Shown: in pieces, positions 9,665 to 18,249 of the stretch
Position numbering within the stretch: position 1 is the first letter of the stretch
Layout: each line of letters starts with the position of its first letter
IMG/VR virus record: IMGVR_UViG_3300042343_001663
Span: 1 to 64,000 of that record
Length of the DNA stretch: 64,000 nucleotides
Source: a virus
Direction: 5' to 3' (one strand)
Notes under the pieces: model-generated
What the model saw: the letters and a program-made list of their open reading frames with translations, nothing else
What the model was told of the DNA's origin: nothing
Database searches by the model: none
Position numbers and translations under genes: made by a program

Positions 9665-10615
9665 TTATAATATATCATTTTCTATGATAATTTGTTTTAA
9701 GAAATCAATTTGTTTTATTGGGTTAGCATTTTTATTAAACCATTCATATGCATTAAATAGAATATATTGTTTTTCTTCTTGAGATATATTCATAATTTTA
9801 TCAATTATTTCATTACTTATTATTTTATAATTTTTTGTGTTGTATATTTTATTAATGGTGTCGTTATCTATGATGGTTTTATAATGCATATTTTCAATAA
9901 TTGGATCATGCGTAATAATATTTAGTTTTTCTCTTAAGCATAAGGTTCTTGTGCCAAAATATTCTAGATCACGATAGCAAATTTGTGCTGCTCCATTTAA
10001 AGATAATCCATATTCATACTTAGTGATATTTTTGTAATAATCTGTTTTATTTAGAAACTCATCACCTATTGATTTATTTTTCATTATGAAAAAATCATTA
10101 GTTTTTAAGCAATCCGTTACTGGCTGGCGATGTCCATAACACAGTCCATTAAAATAACAATTATTTTTTTTATCACTATTATGCCGTGCTAACTCTATAT
10201 GTTCGTGATCATTCCAATTCTCTAAAATATAAAACGATGGTAATATTTTAACTTTTACATGTTTGTATCTATCAAAAACATCATTAGTAAAATTAGAAGA
10301 AAAACAAAAAGTAGTTATATTAAGTTTTTGCAATGCTGCGTCATGCTCTAAGAATACTGGAGCATAATCAGATAAGGAGTGGACGAACCCCTTTTGGGTT
10401 ATGGTATTATATACTATTAAATTATAAATATTAAATAAAGAAGGTAAAGAATTTTCTCGATTATCATATGGTTCATTATAGGTCTTTGCTAATTCGTTAA
10501 TAGGAATAATATTAATATCACTAAATTGATTTTGCATATGAATTGCAAATGCTTCGTACAACTCTCCAACATACCAATTGTGTTGATATTTATTATATGA
10601 TATAATTATAGCCAT
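9665..10615 (-). CDS. Glycosyltransferase-like protein (GT-B/CAP10-like)
   Basis: 316 residues. The C-terminal half contains YEYGLSLNGAAQICYRDLEY followed by FGTRTLCLRE, resembling the nucleotide-sugar binding region of CAP10/exostosin-type transferases (small-residue loop, then Arg-Asp and a GTR turn). It is the last glycosyltransferase of the minus-strand operon and overlaps the preceding gene by 10 bases. Donor and acceptor are unknown. Family assignment is by pattern only. Confidence 0.6.
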   Translation of the reverse strand: MAIIISYNKYQHNWYVGELYEAFAIHMQNQFSDINIIPINELAKTYNEPYDNRENSLPSLFNIYNLIVYNTITQKGFVHSLSDYAPVFLEHDAALQKLNITTFCFSSNFTNDVFDRYKHVKVKILPSFYILENWNDHEHIELARHNSDKKNNCYFNGLCYGHRQPVTDCLKTNDFFIMKNKSIGDEFLNKTDYYKNITKYEYGLSLNGAAQICYRDLEYFGTRTLCLREKLNIITHDPIIENMHYKTIIDNDTINKIYNTKNYKIISNEIIDKIMNISQEEKQYILFNAYEWFNKNANPIKQIDFLKQIIIENDIL

Positions 10616-11439
10616 GATGTAACTTTTGTTTTATTAACTATTGGATAAAATAGAAAATTCGATATTCTATGCCAGGAGGTTAATAAAAAAATTTCTTTAG
10701 CATAGTTTATAGCCAATATTTCTGCGGCAGACAATAAGGTTTTTTGTTTGGCTATATCATTTGGTATTTTGTTTCTATAACAATGGTGACTTCCCATACT
10801 GTCTTCTAGGGGATGTTGTATTGATATTGTTTTAGATAATTTTAACAATTCTTTTTTAATAGAAAAGCTATTAGAGCAAACAAAAATTGTATTATATTGA
10901 TCATATAAATTATTAATTTTATCTAAATTATTTTCATATAAATACATTTCGTCATTTAAGTCTTGTGTGCGAACATGTAAACAAATATAATCATTTTTAA
11001 GTTTTAAGTTATTATAAATGTCATAAACCTCAGAAGAAAAATCAATTAAATTAAAATTTGGAATATTATTAAAATCGTGTCCGACATTAGGAAAAGTATC
11101 TATTATAGAAGGATCGATAGGATAATCAGTAAACAGATCCCACCAATGCAGCCCCGCTTCTCTAGCTCCGTATGATAAATGAGAAATTTCAAAATTATTT
11201 ATTGTTTTATAAGTAGAACTTATATGATCTATGTTATCAAATAAATTTATAAAGTTATGTTCATTTAATATATCAAATAAATTTAAATTATTGTAATAGA
11301 GATTATTTTCTGTATATATTTTTAAATCTATTGAAAAACCTAATGACTTTAATTTTTGTGCCGTACTAATATACTCTGTACAAGCAACAATGCAGTCTCC
11401 TAAACCCGATGTGAAATTGTGTTGTATTATAGCTTTCAT
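10606..11439 (-). CDS. Fucosyltransferase-like glycosyltransferase
   Basis: 277 residues. It starts with a glycine loop (SGLGDCI) like those binding GDP-sugars, and has ICLHVRTQD near residue 152, the H-x-R signature of the GT11/GT23/NodZ/POFUT fold. The C-terminal AINYAKEIFLLTSWHRISNF resembles the closing motif where other members have a conserved Ser and small-residue loop. The GDP-L-fucose synthase gene in the same operon makes GDP-fucose a plausible donor, but this is inference. Confidence 0.62.
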   Translation of the reverse strand: MKAIIQHNFTSGLGDCIVACTEYISTAQKLKSLGFSIDLKIYTENNLYYNNLNLFDILNEHNFINLFDNIDHISSTYKTINNFEISHLSYGAREAGLHWWDLFTDYPIDPSIIDTFPNVGHDFNNIPNFNLIDFSSEVYDIYNNLKLKNDYICLHVRTQDLNDEMYLYENNLDKINNLYDQYNTIFVCSNSFSIKKELLKLSKTISIQHPLEDSMGSHHCYRNKIPNDIAKQKTLLSAAEILAINYAKEIFLLTSWHRISNFLFYPIVNKTKVTSWL

Positions 11440-11442
11440 AAT

Positions 11443-12336
11443 TTAAGCAATATTTTGATTGTCTATAAATAATATGCAATTATTAAAACTTTGTCTCATT
11501 AGCGGAACAATAGTTAGCATATTGCCAGGGTACGATACGAAATAATTACATTGAGATGCTATATGAGTAATTGCTAAAAATTTTTTAAGATAATCTATTT
11601 TGGACATATTGTGCCGATTCATAAAATCAGCATTAGAAACATTATATAAATGACTATGGAATCCTTTATTGGTGTCGTTAGATGTCGGCAACTCATTTAA
11701 GACTATTATTCGGTCATCAATAGTTTTTATTATAGCAATTTCTTCTAATATAGAAACATCATCAGTTTGAAAATATATTTTTTTAATATTAGTATTATCT
11801 AATTGTTTAATGTAATCAATAGTATTAGGAATACGTGATTCTGTTACTTTGTCTGTCTTTCTTGCCCATATGAAAGCAGACATACTATAGTTTATATTAT
11901 AAGTATTCAAAATATTTTCTATCTCATATTTTATGTCATTATTAATGGTAAAAAATTTGTTATATAATTTTATAAGTATAGGCAAGAGTTCTGTTAGTTT
12001 TTGTTTATTGAATCTATGACTTAAATCAGACAGTCCATAATTAGTAGGATGCAAATTGTTTACAACTAGGTTTGCTTCTTCTTCGCTAATCTCAAATGAG
12101 TTTTGTTGTGTTTGAAAAAAATCATTATAAAAATCATAATTGTGTTCGTACTCATTAAGACACAATCTAATATTAGATACTCTATAGGAAGTTTGTTTTA
12201 ACATGCAAACACCAAATAATGACATAATAATATTAGAATATAATCCATATGGTCTATTAATAGTTAGGGTTTCAGAAGCAATATCATAAGAATTATTGCC
12301 TCCCCATAAGCTAAAATCATTAATATTGTCTATCAT
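11443..12336 (-). CDS. Fucosyltransferase-fold protein
   Basis: 297 residues. Features shared with GT11/GT23-like proteins: FIWARKTDKVTESRIP (a candidate donor-binding Arg motif), IYFQTDD (a strand with acidic turn) and a late SQCNYFVSYPGNM segment. The protein at 43773 has the same order of elements (FYRGNDK, FFIQTDD, THSGNCG), so the two are likely distant paralogs. Its ATG overlaps the stop of the upstream fucose synthase gene by 4 bases (ATGA), indicating coupled translation. Confidence 0.6.
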   Translation of the reverse strand: MIDNINDFSLWGGNNSYDIASETLTINRPYGLYSNIIMSLFGVCMLKQTSYRVSNIRLCLNEYEHNYDFYNDFFQTQQNSFEISEEEANLVVNNLHPTNYGLSDLSHRFNKQKLTELLPILIKLYNKFFTINNDIKYEIENILNTYNINYSMSAFIWARKTDKVTESRIPNTIDYIKQLDNTNIKKIYFQTDDVSILEEIAIIKTIDDRIIVLNELPTSNDTNKGFHSHLYNVSNADFMNRHNMSKIDYLKKFLAITHIASQCNYFVSYPGNMLTIVPLMRQSFNNCILFIDNQNIA

Positions 12337-13265
12337 TTATAGGTTTCCATAAATGAATCTATAGTTTTTTTTAAGCCTTCATCTATTCCGATAGTTGGCT
12401 CCCATCCTAGTAATGATTTAGCTTTGTTAATATTTAATAATCTTTTTGGCTGACCCTCTGGCTTTGTTGTGTCCCAAATAATATTACCATTATAAGATAA
12501 TAAATTTTTGATCTTGTGTGTAATATCTTTTATGCTAGTTTCTGAACCTCCTCCAATATTTATAGGATCTGGGTCATTAATATTTAATGCTGCTAATAAA
12601 ATAGCCCTTGCTGCGTCTTCTACATATAGGAAATCTCTAGTGGCTTCTCCGCTTCCCCAGCATTGAAGATATTCTTGGTTTTTTTGTTTCGCTAAAAATA
12701 TTTTAGTAACTATAGCAGGAATAACGTGGCTTCTTTTGTCAAAAAAATGATCATTTGGACCATACAAATTACTTGGAATTACTACAGAACTATTTAAATT
12801 GAACTGTTTTTTGTATGCCTGTAGCATAACAATAAGACTTTTTTTAGGTATCGCATAATAAGATATTAATTCTTCTGGAAATCCATTCCATAAATCGTTT
12901 TCGTTGAACGGAATAGGACAGTGTTTTGGGTAGGAGCACCCAGATGATACAAATGATAATTTATCAACACCAAATTTATGTGCATATTTGACTATATACA
13001 ATCCCATAATCATGTTATCAAAAAAAATATCTCCAGCATTATTGCATATAGTATCTATGCCTCCGACATTAGCAGCTAAATGAATAACAATATTAGGACG
13101 TGTACTTTCATATAAATTCTGAACATCTTTTTCAGAAGTTAAATCGTATTCTTTTGACGATGGGGCTATGACGGTATGGGATTTTGATAGGCTGTTACCG
13201 GCAAGGTTCTTAACGTAACTGCCTAAAAATCCGTTGCCTCCTGTTATTAGTATTGTTTTTTTCAT
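12333..13265 (-). CDS. fcl: GDP-L-fucose synthase (GDP-4-keto-6-deoxymannose epimerase/reductase)
   Basis: 310 residues. Short-chain dehydrogenase/reductase fold: NAD(P)-binding GGNGFLG near the N-terminus, LAANVGGID, the SSGCSYP catalytic Ser region and the Y-x-x-x-K pair in YYAIPKK; C-terminal GSGEATRDFLYVED is typical of this family. It converts GDP-4-keto-6-deoxymannose to GDP-L-fucose with NADPH. Start chosen at 13265 because ATGA overlaps the previous stop and a GGA lies 5 bases before; an in-frame start at 13292 adds 9 residues. The preceding enzyme (GDP-mannose 4,6-dehydratase) is not in this window, so its substrate would come from the host or another locus. Confidence 0.88.
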   Translation of the reverse strand: MKKTILITGGNGFLGSYVKNLAGNSLSKSHTVIAPSSKEYDLTSEKDVQNLYESTRPNIVIHLAANVGGIDTICNNAGDIFFDNMIMGLYIVKYAHKFGVDKLSFVSSGCSYPKHCPIPFNENDLWNGFPEELISYYAIPKKSLIVMLQAYKKQFNLNSSVVIPSNLYGPNDHFFDKRSHVIPAIVTKIFLAKQKNQEYLQCWGSGEATRDFLYVEDAARAILLAALNINDPDPINIGGGSETSIKDITHKIKNLLSYNGNIIWDTTKPEGQPKRLLNINKAKSLLGWEPTIGIDEGLKKTIDSFMETYK

Positions 13266-14551
13266 AGTGTTCCAGTTATTGGATCTGCCCATCCTTTACT
13301 AATACTATGTGGCCACACTATCCAGGTTGTGGGTTTTATATCGGTTTGAAATTCTCTCCAAACCTTACAATATCCATCTGGATCATTTTTCATATTATTA
13401 ATTTCATTAGCATCAGCATCTTGTCTATGTATATCATTTCCGTCTTTGTCTTTAAATGCTACCGCCCAGAAATCATAATCTTTCTCAGGAACTTGGTCAT
13501 ATGCAACATCAATACAGTGTTTAAAAATACTCATCAAGGCTTTATCAAACTCTTCATCAGAAGCATTTTGCATAATATCTGGTGGTGGTTTATGTTCCTG
13601 AACTTGCTTTGTTATTCCTCTTTTCTTAAAACATAATCCAGAATATTTTTCATAGTCATTTAGAGATCTTACAGATCCAAATCCATATTTACCAAAATCA
13701 ACATCTCTTTTTTCACCGTCCATTTCGAATAATTTTCTGTTCTTTAAATGGCAGTAATCATTTCTTTTTACCCATTCTTTATCATCATCCCACTGTTTTG
13801 TTCTTCCTTTTCGGGTATACTCATGCCAACAAACAACCTTATTAGGATGAAATATATCATATCCCCAGGTATAAGCTCTAACGGCTATGCTTATTTCTTC
13901 TCCGTGAAAATAATACTCTGGATCATGTTGAACCTCGTTACAAAAATCACCAACACTAAATGCAAAGTGTGCGCTATAAAATCTTCCTGGTAATGGTTGA
14001 TCTTTATTATCCCATGAATCAAAAGAGGCTGGCAAAAAGAATACTGCACCTTCTGGTATAAATCTGTCAAAGTTCATTTTCCATGGTTCATTAACTCTTC
14101 CAGAAGGATCGTTATCGGGATCAAAACTTGGAATATATGATGTTATCAATGGTTTTTTATGTCCATTTTTTTGTAATCCCTTTAACATATCTATAAGTTC
14201 GGTATCCCAATTTTTTACAAATCTATGATGACTATCTAATTGAAGAGTATATTTTTCTCCGTTATATAATTGTTGTACAGAGTTCCTGGCCCAGCATACG
14301 CCTTTAGATTCCAAATAATTTACATCTATTATTCTGAACCTAGGATCGTCTTTATATTTGTCCAAGGTATCCCATGGGTCATCGGCAGAATGCTGCCAAC
14401 ATATTCCTAGTCTTAAATTCTCTGGGTGTTCAGCTTTGTCAAACATGTCCTCTAATGTTGGTAACAGTTGAGGATCTCGATAAGATGCAATCTGAATAAA
14501 GATAGTGTTTTTTTTATCTTTTTTAATTTTCTCTTCTTTCTGACGCTTCAT
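13262..14551 (-). CDS. GlcNAc-transferase family protein (Skp1-type, GT60-like)
   Basis: 429 residues. The N-terminal IFIQIASYRDPQLLPTLEDM, LRLGICWQ and the QLDSHHRF motif (D-x-H) match the family of the Skp1 hydroxyproline N-acetylglucosaminyltransferase domain. Further conserved-looking points are SAHFAFSVGDF and YFHGEEISIAVRAYTWGYD. The known enzymes add GlcNAc to hydroxyproline or Ser/Thr, so a protein acceptor is possible. The last 150 residues are an unassigned extension. It overlaps its upstream neighbour by 29 bases. Confidence 0.8.
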   Translation of the reverse strand: MKRQKEEKIKKDKKNTIFIQIASYRDPQLLPTLEDMFDKAEHPENLRLGICWQHSADDPWDTLDKYKDDPRFRIIDVNYLESKGVCWARNSVQQLYNGEKYTLQLDSHHRFVKNWDTELIDMLKGLQKNGHKKPLITSYIPSFDPDNDPSGRVNEPWKMNFDRFIPEGAVFFLPASFDSWDNKDQPLPGRFYSAHFAFSVGDFCNEVQHDPEYYFHGEEISIAVRAYTWGYDIFHPNKVVCWHEYTRKGRTKQWDDDKEWVKRNDYCHLKNRKLFEMDGEKRDVDFGKYGFGSVRSLNDYEKYSGLCFKKRGITKQVQEHKPPPDIMQNASDEEFDKALMSIFKHCIDVAYDQVPEKDYDFWAVAFKDKDGNDIHRQDADANEINNMKNDPDGYCKVWREFQTDIKPTTWIVWPHSISKGWADPITGTL

Positions 14552-16184
14552 AAAAATGCACCCTATTATGTGTTATGGGACTTGCTAATAAAATTGCCGG
14601 ATTGATTTTATTCTCAACAGTAAGAGAATATATATGACTCATCCAGGTTTGTTCGAATGGATTATTCCATGTCGTATCCAAGAAGAGCTTTTGATTTCCT
14701 TCTTGATCTATAATATGGGGCCAATTACAATAGTAAATCTCACCATTAGCATACGGAACACCATTAAATGTTTTAATGTTTTTATATTTCATTGGTGGTC
14801 TTTTTGATGATTTACCAAAATATTTAACCCTATTTTCTGATGGAACATTATGCCAACTCCATTGATCTCCGTTATGTCCATAGAATTCACTAAAACTTAA
14901 TTTCAAAAAGTCGAAATTTTCCAGATCCATAATCCTAATACAGTTATTAAATAAATTATCAACTTTTTTATTAAATCCAAAATTACACCTACCATCAAAA
15001 TCTAATAACATATCGTCTTCAAAGAAGAACATATATTTATATCCATTATCATTAAAATGTTCAGCAGCCAATTGTCTTGCTCTGCATATTCCAAGATTTC
15101 CTTTCTTGATATGTTCTTTGAAATTATATTTGTCACAGATATTGTCATACTCGGCAAATACATTATTTTCTGTAGAATTATTAATTAATATTTTAGTAGT
15201 TTTTTCTAGGAATAATTTGTCGTATTTTTCAAAACTATCAAGAACCATTTTAAGTTGAGCAGGAAAATTGAAAGCATTAATATATAATGCTATTTCTTTG
15301 TTCTTGTGTTTTTTTCTTTCTGGAGCATTTGTTTGTTGTATTTTTAATTTGGTATTATTTTTTAAATTCTCAAAAAAGGTTGAGATTAATCCATTGTCTT
15401 CTATTGGTGAAAAATTATATGTATCTTCATCCAAATAGGTCATTATTGTAAATATACTCTCTTCTGTGCCCATATATCCGGACTTTAAGGAGTCATTTAG
15501 TAGTGAGTAGTATAGATTATTCGCTTGTGAGATTGTTTCTATGTGTCCTCCAAAAAATCCTCCCCTAGCGACCCTGTTAACTTCACTATTTCCTGCGAAT
15601 TCTTTTAGTTTATTAATTTCAAATCCATGAATCTCTGTAGAAGTTTCATAAGGAAAACAAATAAACATAAATTTTTTAACTAAATCTTCAAGCTTGTGTA
15701 ATACTTTGTCATGGCTAAAGTAGCCTGGGTGAACAGTATTTGTTATTCCACCATCTAGCCAAAACATGTATTCTGTATTAAAAGGATTATAACACTTAGC
15801 ATTATGCAATAAGAACATTTTACTCATAACCATAGGATTATAGTATTCCATTTTGGCTTGAGTACTTTCAGCTAACCATCCAACTTGATTTACCCATTTC
15901 TTATCGTTCCTTATTCTTTGAACATCGTTGAAAAATGGGAAAAAAGAACCAGAAAATTGATCTTTTGAATGATTATATACTACAGTGTTTTCTTTATTCC
16001 TGTATTTCCATACTATATGTTCGTGCTGTTTATCTATAAATACTATTAAAGGAACGTCATCGCCTAATGATTCTAGCAGACTGCTGAAGTGGGCGATATA
16101 ATGATCAAATCCTCTGCCCCAACCCTCAGAAAGAGAATCTCTTCCCAAATCCCATATGCCGGTGACTATTGTTGAGTTTATCAT
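14523..16184 (-). CDS. Two-domain glycosyltransferase (HtrL/YibB-like + GT-A)
   Basis: 553 residues. The first half (VTGIWDLGR, VPLIVFIDKQHE, MFWLDGGITN) resembles the HtrL/YibB family of bacterial surface-sugar proteins. The second half, from about residue 300, looks like a GT-A transferase: ALYINAFNFPAQLKMVL, GNLGICRARQLAAEHF and the acidic metal-site motif FFEDDMLL. It is the first gene of the leftward operon, 30 bases from a TATAAT box. Probably a fusion carrying two sugar-transfer activities; acceptors unknown. Confidence 0.68.
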   Translation of the reverse strand: MINSTIVTGIWDLGRDSLSEGWGRGFDHYIAHFSSLLESLGDDVPLIVFIDKQHEHIVWKYRNKENTVVYNHSKDQFSGSFFPFFNDVQRIRNDKKWVNQVGWLAESTQAKMEYYNPMVMSKMFLLHNAKCYNPFNTEYMFWLDGGITNTVHPGYFSHDKVLHKLEDLVKKFMFICFPYETSTEIHGFEINKLKEFAGNSEVNRVARGGFFGGHIETISQANNLYYSLLNDSLKSGYMGTEESIFTIMTYLDEDTYNFSPIEDNGLISTFFENLKNNTKLKIQQTNAPERKKHKNKEIALYINAFNFPAQLKMVLDSFEKYDKLFLEKTTKILINNSTENNVFAEYDNICDKYNFKEHIKKGNLGICRARQLAAEHFNDNGYKYMFFFEDDMLLDFDGRCNFGFNKKVDNLFNNCIRIMDLENFDFLKLSFSEFYGHNGDQWSWHNVPSENRVKYFGKSSKRPPMKYKNIKTFNGVPYANGEIYYCNWPHIIDQEGNQKLFLDTTWNNPFEQTWMSHIYSLTVENKINPAILLASPITHNRVHFYEASERREN

Positions 16185-16201
16185 GGGTTAGTTAGTATTA
16201 T

Positions 16202-16213
16202 TACTTATAAGTA
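16202..16213. promoter_or_regulatory. 12-bp palindrome in divergent promoter region
   Basis: TACTTATAAGTA is a perfect inverted repeat directly beside the leftward -10 box, about where transcription would start. It could be an operator, but a short AT palindrome may also occur by chance. Confidence 0.3.
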
Positions 16214-16226
16214 TTATATCCACCGG
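16213..16226 (-). promoter_or_regulatory. Leftward promoter, GGTGGA-TATAAT
   Basis: On the minus strand CCGGTGGATATAAT lies 29 bases before the ATG of the glycosyltransferase operon. The -10 hexamer is a perfect consensus; no good -35 box is seen. The GGTG just upstream resembles the GGTGTA element found before other genes of this window. Confidence 0.5.
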
Positions 16227-16286
16227 AGCTGCATAATCATAGTTCCATTTCGTAGTTTGGTCAAGTTGGAAAAATTTAAACCTCTG

Positions 16287-16314
16287 TTGACACCCAAACT
16301 TTTTCTACTATTAT
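16287..16314 (+). promoter_or_regulatory. Sigma70-like promoter, rightward
   Basis: TTGACA (16287-16292), 16 bases, TATTAT (16309-16314), then 31 bases to the ATG at 16346, which has GAGG just upstream. It would drive the rightward small-protein and glycosyltransferase block. Confidence 0.65.
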
Positions 16315-16345
16315 GAGATTAGTCACATTGGAGTTTTGAGGAAAA

Positions 16346-16549
16346 ATGACAAATATAGAAGATTTCGACGAAGACAAGAAAAATTCGGGCAGAAGACAAA
16401 AGTTTACTAGTAAAAAAAAGCATAACAAAAAAGATATGCTTGATGATGAAATTATTAGTAGAAATTATGAAAAGAAGCATATAAAAAAAATAAAAGAAAG
16501 CTTTAGCGACGAAGAATGGGAAGATTGGGATAAATATTACAATCGTTAA
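16346..16549 (+). CDS. Small highly charged protein, unknown function
   Basis: 67 residues, mostly Lys, Asp and Glu (basic middle, acidic C-terminus with DEEWEDWDKYY). Good GAGG ribosome site 5 bases before ATG. First gene after the rightward promoter, a typical place for small early phage proteins. No family recognised. Confidence 0.65.
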   Translation: MTNIEDFDEDKKNSGRRQKFTSKKKHNKKDMLDDEIISRNYEKKHIKKIKESFSDEEWEDWDKYYNR

Positions 16550-16554
16550 TAACT

Positions 16555-16806
16555 ATGAAATATTTAGAAGAATTAGATATTGGTGATTGCTTTTCATTTT
16601 CTGGTAATCATTTTATATTAACAGCAGACTTTAAAAAAAATGGTGATAAATTAGCAGTATGTTTATCTAATGGATTATCTCAGTGGGTAGGTTTAAGTTG
16701 TATTATTGACCCAATTGACATATTTACTCTTGATACAGAAAATAACATCATAGCTATGAAAGAGAGAAAGAAAGATGCTGCTAATACGAATTCAAACATT
16801 TCTTAA
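16555..16806 (+). CDS. Small beta-rich phage protein
   Basis: 83 residues. The N-terminus (KYLEELDIGDCF) closely resembles that of the small protein at 60404 (KFEELAVGAKF), both followed by short beta strands, so they probably share a small barrel-like fold. Function unknown. It overlaps the next gene by 32 bases. Confidence 0.6.
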   Translation: MKYLEELDIGDCFSFSGNHFILTADFKKNGDKLAVCLSNGLSQWVGLSCIIDPIDIFTLDTENNIIAMKERKKDAANTNSNIS

Positions 16807-17026
16807 GTCTTTATTCTTTCATGTTTGGCACGGATTTCCAAAGACCACCCAATCAGAAATTTTAGACAGATATTCTATATGCCTAGATTGTCCTGATTTT
16901 AATAAAGAGAAATCAGAATGTAAAATATGCGGATGTTCTATTAGTAAAAAGAGCAAATTCCTTAACAAATTAGCATGGGCTGATCAAGAATGCCCCGCTG
17001 GCAAATGGTTAAAAATAATCAGGTGA
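16775..17026 (+). CDS. Small Cys-rich zinc-ribbon-like protein
   Basis: 83 residues. Eight positions suit metal binding: C36 and C39 in CLDC, then CKICGC, and ECPAGKW near the end, a pattern (CxxC...CxxC...CPxGKW) recurrent in small phage and bacterial proteins. The first 20 residues are basic and hydrophobic. The start lies inside the preceding gene, after a purine-rich GAAAGAGAGAAAG. Function unknown. Confidence 0.65.
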   Translation: MLLIRIQTFLKSLFFHVWHGFPKTTQSEILDRYSICLDCPDFNKEKSECKICGCSISKKSKFLNKLAWADQECPAGKWLKIIR

Positions 17027-17030
17027 TCTA

Positions 17031-17600
17031 ATGGCAATCAAAACAATAAACAAAAAAAATTCAAATAATATAGTATATTCAAATTATGATCTATTTGAGA
17101 TGGTAAGAACCAGAGTTTCTTCAGGAAACGAAGGAGCAACAGTATTTGTTCCTCATGTATGCAATAATATAGATCTTTTTGGTGCGGGGTTTGCTGCTCA
17201 GGTAGCATTAAAGTATCCTGTGGTCAAAGAAAATTACCACTTATTGGGTAAGAGTTTTCTTAAAACAAATCTTGGATATTGCCAGATAGTCAAAGTATAT
17301 GAAAATGATAAATATAAACATAAGCTATGTTTTGTGAATATGATAGGGCAAAATGGAGTAAAAAGCAGCACTAATAATAGACCATTAAACTATTTAGCTC
17401 TTGTAAGATCCATGAACGCACTCTCTCAGCACATACATACTAATACTGGATTCTTAAATAAAAATGAGAAAATAGAAATCCATTGCCCCAAGTTCGGTAG
17501 CGGGCTCGCTGGTGGAGATTGGGATTTCATAACAAATCTAATAGAAGATATCTGGGGCAAATTTTTTGTAACAGTATATAATTATCCTCCTAAAAAATAA
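17031..17600 (+). CDS. Macro domain protein (ADP-ribose binding, Poa1-like)
   Basis: 189 residues. Macro-domain landmarks: VPHVCNN near the N-terminus, GAGFAAQVALKYP (ADP-ribose phosphate loop), CFVNMIGQNG, and CPKFGSGLAGGDWDFI, which matches the PKxGxGLAGG.W signature of Poa1p/ALC1-type macro domains. Such proteins bind or hydrolyse ADP-ribose derivatives. In a phage it could reverse ADP-ribosylation or remove NAD-derived signals used by host defence, or recycle NAD; this role is inference. It is followed 1 base later by a glycosyltransferase. Confidence 0.8.
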   Translation: MAIKTINKKNSNNIVYSNYDLFEMVRTRVSSGNEGATVFVPHVCNNIDLFGAGFAAQVALKYPVVKENYHLLGKSFLKTNLGYCQIVKVYENDKYKHKLCFVNMIGQNGVKSSTNNRPLNYLALVRSMNALSQHIHTNTGFLNKNEKIEIHCPKFGSGLAGGDWDFITNLIEDIWGKFFVTVYNYPPKK

Positions 17601-17601
17601 T

Positions 17602-18249
17602 ATGAAAAAAGTTATTAGTTTTAGTTTGTGGGGTGATAATCCTAAATATACAATAGGTGCTATAGAGAATGCTAAATTAGCACAAGAAATATATCCAGGG
17701 TGGGATTGTTATTTTTTCTTAGGATCATCTGTTACTGATAACATACAAGATAGACTATTGTCTATTCCTAATGTTGTTTTATTTTATAAGGACCATCCTG
17801 GAGATTGGAGTGGTATGTTTTGGAGATTCGAAACCTCTTATGATTTAGAGGTTGACATTTCTATTTTTAGAGATACAGATTCCAGATTAAGCTTAAGAGA
17901 AAAATATGCTGTAGACGAATGGATACAGTCGGACAAAACTTTTCATATTATGAGAGATCATCCCCATCATGGATTTCCTATTTTAGGAGGTATGTGGGGA
18001 TATAAATCCAATAATAAATATCCAATTAAAGAACTATTAGGTTCATTCAATAAAAATGATAGATATGGCACAGACTATGAATTTTTTTATAATTCACTGT
18101 ATCCATTAATAAATGATGACAAAGTGGTTCATGATCCCTTTTTTGATAAAATAGATTTTCCACAACCAAGAGATGGAACAGAATTTGTAGGCGATGTATT
18201 TGACGAAAATAATATTAGACATCCAGAATACCATAATTATATAATATGA
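17602..18249 (+). CDS. Glycosyltransferase with DxD motif
   Basis: 215 residues. Starts FSLWGDNPKYTIGAIENAKL, then MFWRFETSYD and the metal-binding FRDTDSRLSLREK (D-x-D), a pattern typical of a family of phage and bacterial GT-A transferases. MRDHPHHGFPILGGMWG follows. First transferase of the second glycan block; the methyltransferase gene overlaps its end by 4 bases. Confidence 0.72.
   Translation: MKKVISFSLWGDNPKYTIGAIENAKLAQEIYPGWDCYFFLGSSVTDNIQDRLLSIPNVVLFYKDHPGDWSGMFWRFETSYDLEVDISIFRDTDSRLSLREKYAVDEWIQSDKTFHIMRDHPHHGFPILGGMWGYKSNNKYPIKELLGSFNKNDRYGTDYEFFYNSLYPLINDDKVVHDPFFDKIDFPQPRDGTEFVGDVFDENNIRHPEYHNYII

Noticed and set aside
9544-9678. Longer N-terminus for the secreted protein (start at 9678)
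   Set aside because: The stretch contains a strong promoter, and the extension would bury the signal peptide 45 residues in.
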